Shown one piece after another: positions 1 to 10,989 of a DNA stretch of 64,000 nucleotides; the stretch's first letter is position 1; every line of letters starts with the position of its first letter. The stretch lies in contig JAJEKV010000096.1 of NCBI GenBank assembly GCA_021234155.1, positions 2,539,678-2,603,677 of the forward strand. Reading direction: 5' to 3'. The notes beneath the pieces are model-generated. The model saw nothing but the letters and a program-made list of their open reading frames with translations. It had not been told where the DNA came from and made no database searches. The stretch comes from Isoetes taiwanensis. Taxonomy: Eukaryota; Streptophyta; Lycopodiopsida; Isoetales; Isoetaceae. Position numbers and translations under genes: made by a program.

Positions 1-1300
1 TTTGCGAATCTAGTGGAATCCAATGGAATCTTCATAAATCTTAACGAAATCTATGGTACACTAAGAGAATCTAGGAGAATCTTCCTGGGATCTTTGAGAA
101 TCTAGAGGAATCTCATTAGAATCTTTAGGAATATATAAGAATCACAAGAGAATCTTTATGAACCTAGAGGAATCTAGTGGAATCTTCATAAATCTTTGAG
201 AATCCAGAGGAATCTTGATGGAATCTTAGAGGATCTAGGGGAATCTTCATAGGATTAAAGAATCTAAGAGAATCTACATAGAATCTTGGGGAATCTATGG
301 GAATCTTGGGAGAATCTAGAGGAATCTAAGGGAATCTTAATAAAATTTTTGAGAATCTAGGGAAGCTTAGAGAATCTAAAGGAATCTTCTTAGAATTTTA
401 CGAAATCTATGGTAATTTAAAAGAATCTAGAGGAATCTTCATGGGATCTTGAGGAATCTAGAGGAATCTCAATATAACCTTAGGGAATCTAGTGGAATCT
501 CAAAAAGGTTCTTTAAGAATCTAGGGGAATCTTCATAGGATCTTAGAGAAACTAGGAAAATCTACATAGAATCTTGGGGGATAAAATCTTGAGAAATGTA
601 GAAGAATCTTGGGATAATCTTTGAAAATCTAGGGGAATCTCGATAGAATTTTAAGATTCTAAGAGAATCTTTCACACTGTATATGTTTTGCAGGGTGAAT
701 CTTGGAATCTTAATGGAATCTATGGTACTTTAATTGAATCAAGGGGAATCTTCCTGGAATCTTTGAGAATCTAAAGGAATCTCAAGACAATACTGGAATC
801 TATAGAAATCACAAGAGAATCTTTGTGATCTAGAGGAATCCAAGGGAATCTTCATAAAATCTTTGACAATCTAAAGGAATCTTGATGGAATCTTGGAAAA
901 TCTAGGAAAATGTTCATAGGATCTTAGAGAATCTAAGAGAAGATACATAGAATCTTGGGGAATCTCGGGAGAATCTTTGAGAGTCTAGAGAAATCTAAGA
1001 AAATCTTCTTAAAATCTTTGAGAATCTCGGGAAATCTTAGAAAGGGAACCTTTATAGAATCTAAGGGAATGTAGAAGAATCTACATAGAATCTTAGAGAA
1101 CCTAGAGGAATCTTGAGATAATCTTTTACAATCTAGGGGAATCTTAATTTCCTGGAGAATCTTGAGGAATTTTGATATAATCTAAGGGAATCTAGGAGAA
1201 TATACATGGAATCTTGAGAAATGTAGAGAAATCTTGGGATAGTCTTTGAAAATCCAGGGGAATCTCTGTAGAATCTTAAGAATCTAGGAGAGTCTTTCAC
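1..1300. repeat. GAATCT-type satellite with higher-order units
   Basis: Almost the whole stretch is built from variants of GAATCT and AGAATCT spaced 8-17 bases apart (gaatctagaggaatct, gaatcttcataggatct and so on). There is also a longer period. The block ending in a tctttcacact motif near 670 recurs, with the same preceding order of sub-motifs, ending near 1300, giving a higher-order unit of about 620-630 bp. No open frame or element end is visible. The array runs off the left edge, so its full size is unknown. Confidence 0.85.
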
Positions 1301-2884
1301 ACTAGGTTTGTAGAGCTTAAAACAAATTATTACATTCTAATACCTAATGTTTAAGTGGCCCTAGGATTTGAATCACCTAGGCATGTCCACTAGGCATACA
1401 TGCATCTAGGACAAGGTCGGTCAAGAAAGGTGCTAAGTTTTTATTTCGATCGAGAAAGGTGCTGAGTTTTTATTTAAGACTGCAACAAGTCATCATGTTC
1501 AAATATCATCATCTGCAATGAACAAGGCCTTGGCCACCATCATAATGACACACTTAATCTATGCAGCTGCAATCTGTGGATTAGGAAATACATTGCAAAT
1601 AAATCATGTAGTTTTGTACTGGTTTGATAGTTCTAAAAAAAAAATTATGTAGACTCCAGATCTAGGTGGCCAGGCATATGACCGGGCCCCAGATTTCGGC
1701 ATGTATAAAAGAACGGGTTCCACGAAGACCCTGAACAAGTGCGATAGATAAGCCCAATCATAAAGCTCTGCCTTGTGATTCTTTTATAAGATGAGTTTCT
1801 TCCATATGGGATTTGAACCACAAACCCATGCATTTAGATAAGAAGATGTATGAATTTTCACTCCTCCGAGTAACAGGCATAATTTTCAAGGCCTAACACG
1901 AATTATTCTATTGGATCCCATAATAAGAAAATATTTATAACAGAAAATTGAAGCACCATAATAAAGCATCAAATTCCTATTATTCTTGTTAGGGTTGTAC
2001 AATCTACATTGTCACTTGCAACTTCTGAGAAGAGAATAATACCTTTATTTTCATCGGAAGTCTGGTGGTCACCACTGCTAAACATGATGGTTTCTTTTTC
2101 TCTAACGACCACCGCAAAAGCCTAAAAGGCGCCACCGCTTGACCCTAAGGCCCCTTCGTGGGCTAGCATCAAGCAAAGAAGAAGCCCCGGAGTCCATACT
2201 GCACTGAAGCGAACAAAGATCCGGGCGGAAGGGAGGGGTTTAGCATCACCAGGATCCAGCTTCAGGGATCATCGGCATCATCCAGCTTCATGATTTTGGA
2301 ACTGTGCGAGCTAGCATCCAGCTTCAGGGAGCATCGGCATGATGGGCTCTTCGTGTTTTTCGGGCAAATACCAACTTTTGAGTATCAAGGTATCCAGATT
2401 GAATTTTGAATTAATTTTCTATTGCTCAAAATCGACTTGGAGGCCGGATTGGGCAGTGGTGGAGTGAAGATCTTGCATCGTATTTGAGTTCCGATAGGTG
2501 CTTCAGCCAAGGCATCACAGGCCACGCCTAAATCTCTGCAGGTTGCCACAACTTCCAGGCCCATACAACTTTTGCTACATCTTTAAGACTGCACCTGCAC
2601 CTGCACCATATCCTTTGGTTTGCTTGGCTCCCATATCTAGCTCTATCTTTTCTTGCCTGGTCCAAATTGCTTTGAACTGCGCTTTTTTCTAGCAACCTCG
2701 CCTTCTCCCATGACACGCAAGACCGTGAGAAATGGCGCTGACAAAGAAAATGCAACACCATACCACGATGACCGAATTGCTTGATATTCAAAGATCGTGG
2801 TGGTGTCTTGCTTCGAAGTCGAATCGGACCGAGCTATGTCCGACGGTTTTGGGGCAAGGGATACTTTAATCCGGCGGGAGGTCC
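1301..2884. other. Stretch without recognisable gene
   Basis: I see no convincing gene here. The frames are short, there are no recognisable domains, and the few longer ones lack splice-site support. The GC-richer part (about 2100-2880) leads straight into the LINE ORF1 remnant that follows and could be its 5' leader, but nothing in the sequence proves this. Confidence 0.4.
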
Positions 2885-3540
2885 GTGTTGAGCCGGACCT
2901 ACATGTATGACCACCTTCATCCGCTTTACGCCACTATTTTGAAGCGGTCAGTTCGCGCAGCACCTCGGGCCGTTGATGGGCCATTATGCACCGATGCTAG
3001 CATAGGGGTGAAGATCCATTTCATGTGCCATCATGTGGCCGATGCTAGTGTCAGATTCTGGCCGCCCGCGATGTTCACACCGCTGCGGTACGTAACCGAG
3101 GTACATGAGGGGACGGATACACAGCAGGAGGAGGGGCCATGCCAGTTGGTTGCAGATCAAGCCCCAGACGCACAAGACCGCGCTTTGAATTTACGTATTA
3201 TAGGGGTAGAGGAGACAGACACTGGGGATCAGACAGATTTGGAGGTCGCTAAGCAGTTTTTCTGTGGGGTTATGCATGTCCCAGCTATTGGACTTGTGTC
3301 TGCAGCTAGGGTGGGGGCTGCGCGTCCTGATCGACCTCGACACCTTCTAATTCGCTTTCGGGATGTGTTGAGTCGTCTAAGTGTTCTTCAGCACGGAAAT
3401 CATTTGAGGGGCACTACTACAGGAAGATCTTTCTCCCATACAGCTATGCAATCGCCGGAATGAGTTGTGCAAGGTTAGGGAAGCCCGTCAACACAAGAAA
3501 TGGGCGGTATACCGAGGAGGAGCAGCAATTATCCTAGACC
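2885..3540 (+). pseudogene. LINE ORF1 (L1 ORF1-like RNA-binding) fragment
   Basis: The 192-codon frame 2885-3463 has a central and C-terminal part resembling the ORF1 protein of L1-like non-LTR elements: LRIIGVEE, then a run ending ARVGAARPDRPRHLLIRF, then VLQHGNHLRGT. The order 'R-hydrophobic-G-EE', 'RVG...RPRHLLIRF' and 'LRGT' is that of the RRM/C-terminal part of L1 ORF1p, which binds element RNA. After a frameshift near 3440-3460 the match continues in another frame (NELCKVREARQHKKWAVYRG) to about 3540. The N-terminal 100 residues match nothing I know. No ORF2 follows, so this is a broken fragment. Confidence 0.55.
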
Positions 3541-3749
3541 ATTGGCCGTCTAATCCGTGGACAGGCTATGTCTAGGGTCTCTCAGCAGTACCATATCATC
3601 AGAACAAATAGCTTTCATTTCGTTTGGGCACTTGCCCTCAGCATGTATATATTCTACTTTAGGCTTGCGATGGGGCTTTGTCCAGAAGCTCTTGTTTGGG
3701 GTTACACCCCTCTTTCATGTCTTGGTCCCATAACCCTTGGGTTTTGGGT

Positions 3750-4003
3750 TTCTTCTTCTTCTTCTTCTTCTTCTTCTTCTTCTTCTTCTTCTTCTTCTTC
3801 TTCTTCTTCTTCTTCTTCTTCTTCTTCTTCTTCTTCTTCTTCTTCTTCTTCTTCTTCTTCTTCTTCTTCTTCTTCTTCTTCTTCTTCTTCTTCTTCTTCT
3901 TCTTCTTCTTCTTCTTCTTCTTCTTCTTCTTCTTCTTCTTCTTCTTCTTCTTCTTCTTCTTCTTCTTCTTCTTCTTCTTCTTCTTCTTCTTCTTCTTCTT
4001 CTC
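3750..4003 (+). repeat. (TTC)84 microsatellite
   Basis: There are 84 uninterrupted TTC units. The poly-Ser, poly-Phe, poly-Leu, poly-Lys and poly-Arg frames across it are artefacts of the repeat. The perfection of the run implies high mutability. The true length in the genome may differ from the assembled length. Confidence 0.97.
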
Positions 4004-4151
4004 CAAAGTCGACAAGCCTTCAACTATTCAAGCCATGAGAAATTGGTAGGTGACATTGAGGAGATAAAACTGGTGATATATATGTATGGCAGCCTTATTT
4101 TCCAAATGCATGCACATGCCACGAATTGGCTATCATGGTTTAGGCATCTCT

Positions 4152-4218
4152 AATAGAATAGAATAGAATAGAATAGAATAGAATAGAATAGAATAGAATA
4201 GAATAGAATAGAATAGAA
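4152..4218 (-). repeat. (AATAG)n microsatellite, 3' tail of a LINE
   Basis: About 13 perfect pentamer units. Read on the minus strand the array follows directly after GGGACGTTAATTT, which ends the LINE remnant at 4219-4866. The array is therefore best explained as the simple-repeat tail of that LINE and not as an independent microsatellite. Confidence 0.8.
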
Positions 4219-4866
4219 ATTAACGTCCCTTGTGCCCTCAGGCCCCTGGACTTGTGTAGCATGGGCGAGCTCCTCGAAAGGGCTACTAGCACATCACGTT
4301 GTTCCGATGTAGCCTTTTCAAGGATGACTTTTTTCTATTATTACCGGCACCCGCTTTACATCGGCCATTGGCGGTCGCGGTAAGGCGTCGTTTTCAATCA
4401 GCTTTTAACTGAACAATTTGTGTGGGGTTTATGAGCCGCCTCTTGTGCGGTTCATATTATAAACCCTCTTTCCCTGTGTACTTCTTGGTGTCTGATCATC
4501 ATTCCCTGGATCGCGTCGCCAAGTCTCTCAATGATTCGTCCTTGTCATCAAAATATGTCTTGGTTGCCCCATCTTATATTTACAGACTGTCTCGATGTCC
4601 CCGTATATCGGACACTCGTTAATCATGTGGTTCTCATCCTCCACTCTCCCAGTGTCGCAGATTCTGCATATTCGGTTCTCCTTGTCTATTCCCCTCCACC
4701 CGTCCTTTTCTATTCTTAGGTCATGACTCCCCATCCTGAATCTAGCCAGGATGTCTCTTCTGGCTTTTCCCAGTATGTCATCCCGGTACATCTGGTGTCC
4801 TACCTGTTGTTCTGGATTGAAAACTGTCATGAGCCAGAGTGTCTTGGGTCTTATGTGTTTTTGCAT
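4219..4866 (-). pseudogene. 3' end of a LINE (ORF2 C-terminal zinc-binding part)
   Basis: The minus-strand frame 4866-4528 encodes the C-terminal part of a non-LTR reverse transcriptase polyprotein. It contains ILARFRMGSHDLRIEKDGWR, then RICRICDTGRVEDENHMINE followed by CPIY, a CxxC...H...C zinc-binding motif typical of LINE ORF2 C termini. The untranslated end runs to 4219 and passes into the AATAG tail. The LINE is cut at its 5' side near 4870, as usual for incomplete reverse transcription. The same zinc motif and the same GGACGTTAA 3' end occur in the LINE at 12701-15910, so both belong to one family. Confidence 0.75.
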
Positions 4867-5570
4867 GCTAAATATTATTACAATAATAGGAGCTTTATGA
4901 GGTTATGACCTATTAGAAGAGTAGCAAAAGATGGAAATATCGGCGGAGAGTGTGTTTGCAGAACATGATGAAAACAATTGTATAAGAGAAATGAGCAAGT
5001 ACTATGATTCAATCAAACAAGAAACAAAGCAATCAAAGAATGAAAAACGACTAAATAATATCAATGCTTTACAAAAGATGGACCTGCAGGTGAAATTCCA
5101 GAAGTAGAACAACTGCAAGAGAACTTAAAGACCCATTCCTTGGATTATTGATCTGATGTGCTCTTATCCATGCTTTCATTTGAAATAACTCCATAATAAG
5201 ACCAGCTATTGTAATATTGTTGCCGTTAGAGAAGTACATGCGAAGTTCCAGAGTAATCACCAAGAAACATAATTAGCAGAACCTTGGATCAATGGATGAA
5301 ACTACCCTTAGGACATTTTATAATACCATCATTATCTTCCATAGAAACATCACATTCTAGGAGTTTTTCAGAATCAACAAACTTCATAAATGGGATACTG
5401 GTCCTCAATACAGGCTCTAGCTTATACACAACATATGTACATGTAAAATAGCCACATAAAGCATATTGGAGACATTTGTACATTAGAACTGGTTCTTAAT
5501 TTTCCAATCATAGTTGTGAGTTCTCGTGACTATAAAGGGTATTTCAGCCACTCAAGGAACTAATGAACCA
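4867..5570. other. AT-rich stretch, nothing recognised
   Basis: Only short frames on both strands. I see no protein domain, structural RNA or element end. Confidence 0.4.
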
Positions 5571-5830
5571 GGGTAAAAGCATGAAAGGGTGTACGTACAT
5601 TGTACTGAATTGATGTACAAATATGGATACTTTTCACGTACATTTTGGTTATTTTTTATTTGTATAAACATACACTTTTCAATTTTATGTACTTTGCATA
5701 TACATTTAAGCTAAATTTCGGATATGTTTTGGCTATGCATGTACTTTTTGGGTACTTTGGGTGATTTGTGTAATATAGCCACATGTACCAAAAGGGATAC
5801 ATTTATAGACACCCTTTCATGCTTTTACCC
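5571..5830. mobile_element. MITE with perfect 22-bp terminal inverted repeats
   Basis: The ends gggtaaaagcatgaaagggt (from 5571) and accctttcatgcttttaccc (to 5830) are perfect inverted repeats of 22 bp. The 260-bp interior is AT-rich and non-coding. Flanks read ACCA before and ACCA after, consistent with a 4-bp target duplication. Size, TIR and duplication fit a miniature inverted-repeat element mobilised by another element's transposase. The superfamily is unclear. The GGGT start and 4-bp duplication resemble the large transposon at 19815-48492, but the TIRs diverge after GGGT. Confidence 0.8.
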
Positions 5831-8320
5831 ACCAGTGCAGGCCACAAATAATATTTAGAAATCTGGCGGAGATTTACCTTAAACTTGAAGCTGGGATATC
5901 CAAAGATTCAGATATAGCTACAAGAAGACGAAAGGGAAAGAAACGTCTAGAATCTGCGCTTGCGTCCAGATCCAGATGAAAAGGACCAGACAAGTTTGGT
6001 GCTTTTGAAATTCGTTGCTTCAAAATTTTTACTTTTTAAAAATAAAAATTGAAATGCTAAATTTGTTAAGACGACACGTGCATGCAAAACCATTAAGAAT
6101 ATGGGATTGAGAAATGGAAATGTAGTGCGCACTCTAGTTGTACACGTTAGTACAATCAGCAAAACAATATTGAAAAGCGTACAAAAAAAAACCCATGTTA
6201 TTATGCTCCTACAGACCATCCAACATTTGTGAGTTGTCCTAGTCAAAGTTCCTTAACATAGAGAGATCACTTACTTTCAAAATCATAAAACTGGTACCGT
6301 TTGGAAAAGCCCTTCATAGAAACCCAGAAATAATATTCATTCTTTTAAGTTTTACTAATGGTCAGATTATGCACCTTGAAAAATAAAAATTAAATTTAAC
6401 TAGAAGTACCATGACCTCATATGAAAACCCATGTACCTATGTGTTGAAGCTGAATTGATACAATCTCTATACTTCAAGTTGTTAAAGGGGTTTCACAACC
6501 CTTGTGGCAAAAGTGGGTGTCCACTAGGAAAATTAGTGTGACCATCTAAAGTAAATGTATATCACTGTCATAAACTGCCTATCTCTATCATCGACTGAAC
6601 GAACACAAAAGCCATGAAAGGTTCATCATGCACTGATAGTGATAAACCTATTTGGATTGACAAAGTTCTTGGGAATGGAGAACCCCAAAGAATTACTAAG
6701 TTAAAAAAGAAGCAAATTAAGAATGTAATTTCAATCGCAATTGTGCAACAGTGACACAAGTATACCTTGCAAGCTAGAGTTGTAAAGCCCGACTGACTTG
6801 CAAGAATGCAATGCAATGCCAACCTACTTTGTGGCCAACCAACAAATTCTTGACTTGGAATTACAGAGAAGATCTGCATCCGATATCATTCGAATGTCAA
6901 ACCTTCAATATTGGAACCTTACATGTAAATGAGGGAGGCTTGCCAACTCTATGAGAACTTGACTTATCAAGATATGCTTTTATAGAATCTATGTGTTAAT
7001 GGTTATATGAATTGGGGACAACTCAATCATGCCTTGTATTTGGGAAAATTCCAGAGTCTACAGGAATTATATTAACATGTCATAATCCTTCAAGTATGAA
7101 TCGAACATAGCAACCTAAAAATATTGAAATTTACATGACTACAATGAGTAGAAATAGTTCGCTTATGTAAATGTAAAAGACCCAAACTGTCATGAGCACA
7201 ACCACAATTTGGAGGTGGTTCTCTGTGGTGAGCACCCCAACACACACTAAAACATGCAACCGAAGGAGAAACACCCCAAAAAATAAGCAAAATTCATCAG
7301 GGAGTTAAGCAACAGACAAACCTTGCAAGCTAACCCTTGCTTTTTCAATCATAAAAAGGACCGAACAATAGAATCGTCACTGTTCACGGCTTATCAAGGA
7401 GTTCCTTGCACAAAACAACCAAGTTTTTGTTAAAGACATTGGTAAAGAATGCTCTAAATATTAATGTGGCAACCTTATTAAGAATTTGATGGAGCAATGG
7501 GGTGCATATAGGTGCACAACAATGAGGATCACAATCGCCTCAAGTAGTATGTAGACATATGCTTCCTTAGTAATTAAATAGGATCCCAGTGCTTTAGAGG
7601 TTTGGTAAAGACGTCACGATGAAATGTTAGTAATAAGCTCGCTGATAAACCGTGCATTTTTACATGTCAGTGTAGTGAGGGACATAATTCATCTCGCATG
7701 TTTAGCACATTTTGGATATACGATGCTAATGCTATTACTGCAGGTATTTGCAATATCATGTGTAGTGGTTGGTTAGGTATAATCAACCCGGTACGTCGTG
7801 CTTAAATAGGTGCAAATGTTGGACAATTTTAAAGAGGGTGACAATCATCTTCAATAACTCCTATTTAACAGCATTGGCAAATCCTGTTTTCTCGCTCTTC
7901 TCGTCCCATTTGCCCATTTCAATTCTGAGGTGGTCTGCCCTAGTTCAAATCATCTTGAGCTTCTTCATGTGCAAATGTGTTAAGAAGGATCGCTGTGGAC
8001 CCTGGCTCTTTAACCTTGAACAGTAATAGGCCCATTGTGCCCTTGCTTTCTTTGGGTCCTATAGGCCTCTTGGTTTCTATGGATGATAAAATCAATCTAA
8101 TTCAATTTCTAGATATGCTAAATGCAGATACTCATATCTCTTCGGTTGGGTTATTAAAACTTTTACCAAACTACTGGCATCCCAAAGGTCGTGGATGAAG
8201 GAGATATCTCGATATTTGGTGAGCTTTGGTTATTATTTATTTGTACACAAAAATGTTCTTGAACAATCCATCTCTTACAGAAATCTGCAGAATCCGGTCA
8301 AGTTTACCTTGACGTAGTGC
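5831..8320. other. Intergenic AT-rich DNA, nothing recognised
   Basis: No frame here shows a domain I know, and I could not assemble exons with consistent splice phases. It lies between the MITE and the hairpin upstream of the syntaxin gene. Confidence 0.4.
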
Positions 8321-8397
8321 AATGGAAAGGGGTCAGGCATTCTTGCCAGCCCTCTGACCTGCAGAATCCGGGCAAGAATGCCTGACCCCTTTCCATT
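8321..8397. repeat. Perfect 27-bp inverted repeat (hairpin)
   Basis: Arms at 8321-8347 (starting aatggaaaggggtcaggcat) and 8371-8397 are exact reverse complements, separated by 23 bases. RNA from either strand would form a perfect 27-bp stem. A copy of CTGCAGAATCCGG lies before the left arm and again inside the loop. It may be a foldback element or a small-RNA precursor. Nothing decides between these. Confidence 0.85.
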
Positions 8398-9262
8398 ACA
8401 CATAACAACTTATTCAAAGAAGTTAGTCCCAAAAGAATTCGAGGTAATTATCAATTCAACAATTAAATTGAATTGAATTTAGGGAAAGAGCATTGTCTAA
8501 TTTATCGTGCCTACTTGATAGATGCCAACCTAGCCAATCAATTCTTGATCCTTACAAAATTTGACCTGAAAACTTGGCAACTATACTAAATACTACAACA
8601 TAGTCTCTTACACGAGAGAATCTGTAGGATATTCGAATACTTTTTCCATAATGGGTACATCATGGCTATATTTAAAGCCAACTTTTGCAAGATAGACCAA
8701 GTCATGGCAACGTGGCACATGTATTTACGGTCCACATTCACGAAAGGTCAATCTGGGCCATAAACGGCCCCGATTAATGCACGCTGTTTGGACGACTCTT
8801 ATCTCTACCGTTCGTATGTCCGCCAAAATGTGACAAAGATCCAGACCATACAAATTCAATACGGAGGGCCAGAATTTTGCCACGTCAGGAGGCATCCAAA
8901 ACGAAGACTAGGCCTTCCTCTCATTTTCTCATTTTATCCCCTTTTTCTAATCCATCGCCGGATCTATGCCTACTCCGGCATTTCCTTGCTAACAGGAGAT
9001 CTTTTTTCTGGAACGGAGCGGAATCTTATCCCTCAGCAATTTGGAGCAATTGAAGCTGAGTTTTTCTGTTTTTGTTTTGGCGCAGTTTAGATCGGGTATT
9101 TTATTCTTAACTACTCCATCGTTTTGTTTTGCTGAAAGAAGACTGCTTAGTTGAAATCGTAAGCGAGAATTATAGTTTATGGCTAGCATATAGATTGCAT
9201 AATTCAGTTTGATTTCGACCAAAAGTTTAAGACCTAGATCTTACTAAAAGAAGAGGGACAAA
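8398..9262 (+). other. Upstream region and 5' leader of the syntaxin gene
   Basis: This holds the promoter-proximal and leader sequence of the gene at 9263. I cannot fix a TATA box or transcription start. A leader intron is possible but not provable by eye. The immediate context of the start codon (gggacaaaATGAAC) has A at -3 as preferred in plants. Confidence 0.35.
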
Positions 9263-10180
9263 ATGAACAATTTGCTTGCCGGATCTTTCCGGCGATACAG
9301 CGACTTAAAGAAAGAAAGCTTTAAGGATATAGAATTAGGAGGCGAAGTAGTATCGGACACAGATAAGCAGCTGACTCGGTTCTTTGAAGAGGTAGAAGAT
9401 GTAAATGGAGGCATGGAAAAGATAAAAAACTTGCTTGCAAGGCTTAAGCAGACAAATGCAGAAAGCTTGACAGTCCATAAGGCAGGAACCTTGAATTCTC
9501 TGCGTCAGCGCATGGACAAAGACATAGAACAAGTCTTGAAGTTTGCGAAGATTATAAAGGGGCAATTGGAAGAGTTGGATAAAAAGAACATTGCAAGTCG
9601 TAGTATTCCTGGTTGTACTGAAGGAACTCCCACAGATCGGACCAGAACGTCCATGACAGCAACTTTAAGAAAGAAACTGAAGGATCTAATGGGAGAATTT
9701 CAAATTTTGAGGGAAAAGATCATGTCAGATTACAAAGAAACAGTGCAAAGAAGGTATTATACTGTAACAGGAGAACAGCCAGATGATCAGACTGTGGACA
9801 GGATTATAGAAACAGGGGAAAGTGAGAATTTTCTGCAGCAAGCTATTCAGGAGCAAGGAAGGGGGCAAGTTATTGAGACAATTAGGGAGATTCAGGAGAG
9901 GCATGATGCTGTGAAAGATATTGAGAAGAATTTGATAGAGTTGCATCAGATCTTCTTGGATATGTCAGTTCTGGTGGAAGCCCAAGGGGAGCAGTTAAAT
10001 AGCATTGAAGCTGCTGTACTGAGAGCTTCGTCTTTTGTTCAGACTGGAACTGCCCAGCTTGTTGTAGCCAAAAAGCATCAAAGGAGCTCTAGGAAGTGGG
10101 CTTGTATTGGCATTATTATTCTGCTCATCTTGGTTGTGATCATTGTGGTTCCCATTGTGATCAGTTTAAACAAGAAGTAG
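9263..10180 (+). CDS. SYP12: SYP12-type plasma-membrane syntaxin (Qa-SNARE)
   Basis: A 305-residue syntaxin in one uninterrupted frame. Plant SYP1 syntaxins sit in the plasma membrane or cell plate and pair with SNAP33-type and VAMP72 proteins to fuse secretory vesicles. Domains in order: variable N terminus 1-33; Habc-type helical region about 34-160; SNARE motif about 205-268; one membrane segment about 279-301; short cytosol-free tail SLNKK. The signature IQEQGRGQVIETIREIQERH occurs at 195-214, and FLDMSVLVEAQGEQLNSIE places the zero-layer Gln at Q241. Features such as ETVQRRYYTVTGE, HDAVKDIEKNL and ASSF are closer to SYP12 (SYP121/124) than to SYP13. Length matches the family (about 300-345). 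No frameshift is present, unlike the surrounding mobile DNA, so it is probably functional. SYP12 versus SYP13 needs a tree. Confidence 0.93.
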   Translation: MNNLLAGSFRRYSDLKKESFKDIELGGEVVSDTDKQLTRFFEEVEDVNGGMEKIKNLLARLKQTNAESLTVHKAGTLNSLRQRMDKDIEQVLKFAKIIKGQLEELDKKNIASRSIPGCTEGTPTDRTRTSMTATLRKKLKDLMGEFQILREKIMSDYKETVQRRYYTVTGEQPDDQTVDRIIETGESENFLQQAIQEQGRGQVIETIREIQERHDAVKDIEKNLIELHQIFLDMSVLVEAQGEQLNSIEAAVLRASSFVQTGTAQLVVAKKHQRSSRKWACIGIIILLILVVIIVVPIVISLNKK

Positions 10181-10746
10181 AGCAGCACCACCACCAACGA
10201 CACCAACAACTAGTCTTCACATCTGCATCATACTCCACTTTTCTAGATCTGATTTTCAGGTTCTGCCCTTGGCTTTATCTACCCATGTTATATCATCTCA
10301 CTGGAATTTTCTCTGCATTTCCTTTTTCTCATATCAGATGTGTTGTTCATACTTCTTCAATCTGGTTTCCTTTTAAGGAGGCATCTAGGGAAGAAAAAAC
10401 TTCATGGTTGTGCAATTTCAACCTTGTCAATTCACTGTGCTATAATCTGATCTAAGTAATATTATTTCTTTTTTTGGGATTTACACACAGGTATGAATAT
10501 GAAATTTGGGACATGATATTCCCAGTGTCTTGTTCACATGTTCCTTCACCAAAAAACATCTTGCACTGGAATAACATCGTGGTGGAATGTATATTCTATA
10601 GCCATTACTCTCCATCAAACAAAGGAGACAAATTTATGAGTTTTAGATTAAAAGATCCTGATGATCATCGTATAAAGCTAATGTAGGAATTCTTATTGCA
10701 CTTCTCTATATTGTACATAATAAAGAGGGGCAAGACAATAGGACCC
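10181..10746 (+). other. Syntaxin 3' untranslated and downstream DNA
   Basis: T-rich and AT-rich sequence following the stop codon, consistent with a plant 3' untranslated region. No second gene is visible before the old retroelement LTR begins near 10747. A polyadenylation site cannot be fixed from sequence alone. Confidence 0.4.
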
Positions 10747-10985
10747 CTAAAACAGATTCTTGACATTGCAAGCTATCTCACCACTCAACCACGAGCTCTC
10801 AACCAAAACACAACTGCCCCTGAGCTCTTCCCCGAGCAAAAATATACCGCGCATGCCCTTTGGTCCTTCTTTTGGACCATACCCTCCTTTGGACCAAAGG
10901 CCTAAAAGCCTAAAAATGCTTCCACGCCTTTGGTACGTTTCATTCCCTTCCTCCTGACATTGCAGCAGTCTCATTTGCAAAAAGG
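10747..10985 (-). repeat. 3' LTR of the old Ty3/gypsy element
   Basis: Begins CTAAAACAGATTCTTG on the plus strand and aligns with 16217-16450 across the phrases gcaagctatctcac, ctctcaaccaaaacaca and catttcattccc. Divergence is far above that of the young LTR pair at 17415 and 56566. The inner edge is uncertain. Confidence 0.65.
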
Positions 10986-10989
10986 GCTT

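Noticed and set aside
3568-4153. Long frames of poly-Ser, poly-Phe, poly-Leu, poly-Lys and poly-Arg
   Set aside because: All are translations of the (TTC)84 microsatellite in different frames. There is no flanking domain or gene structure.
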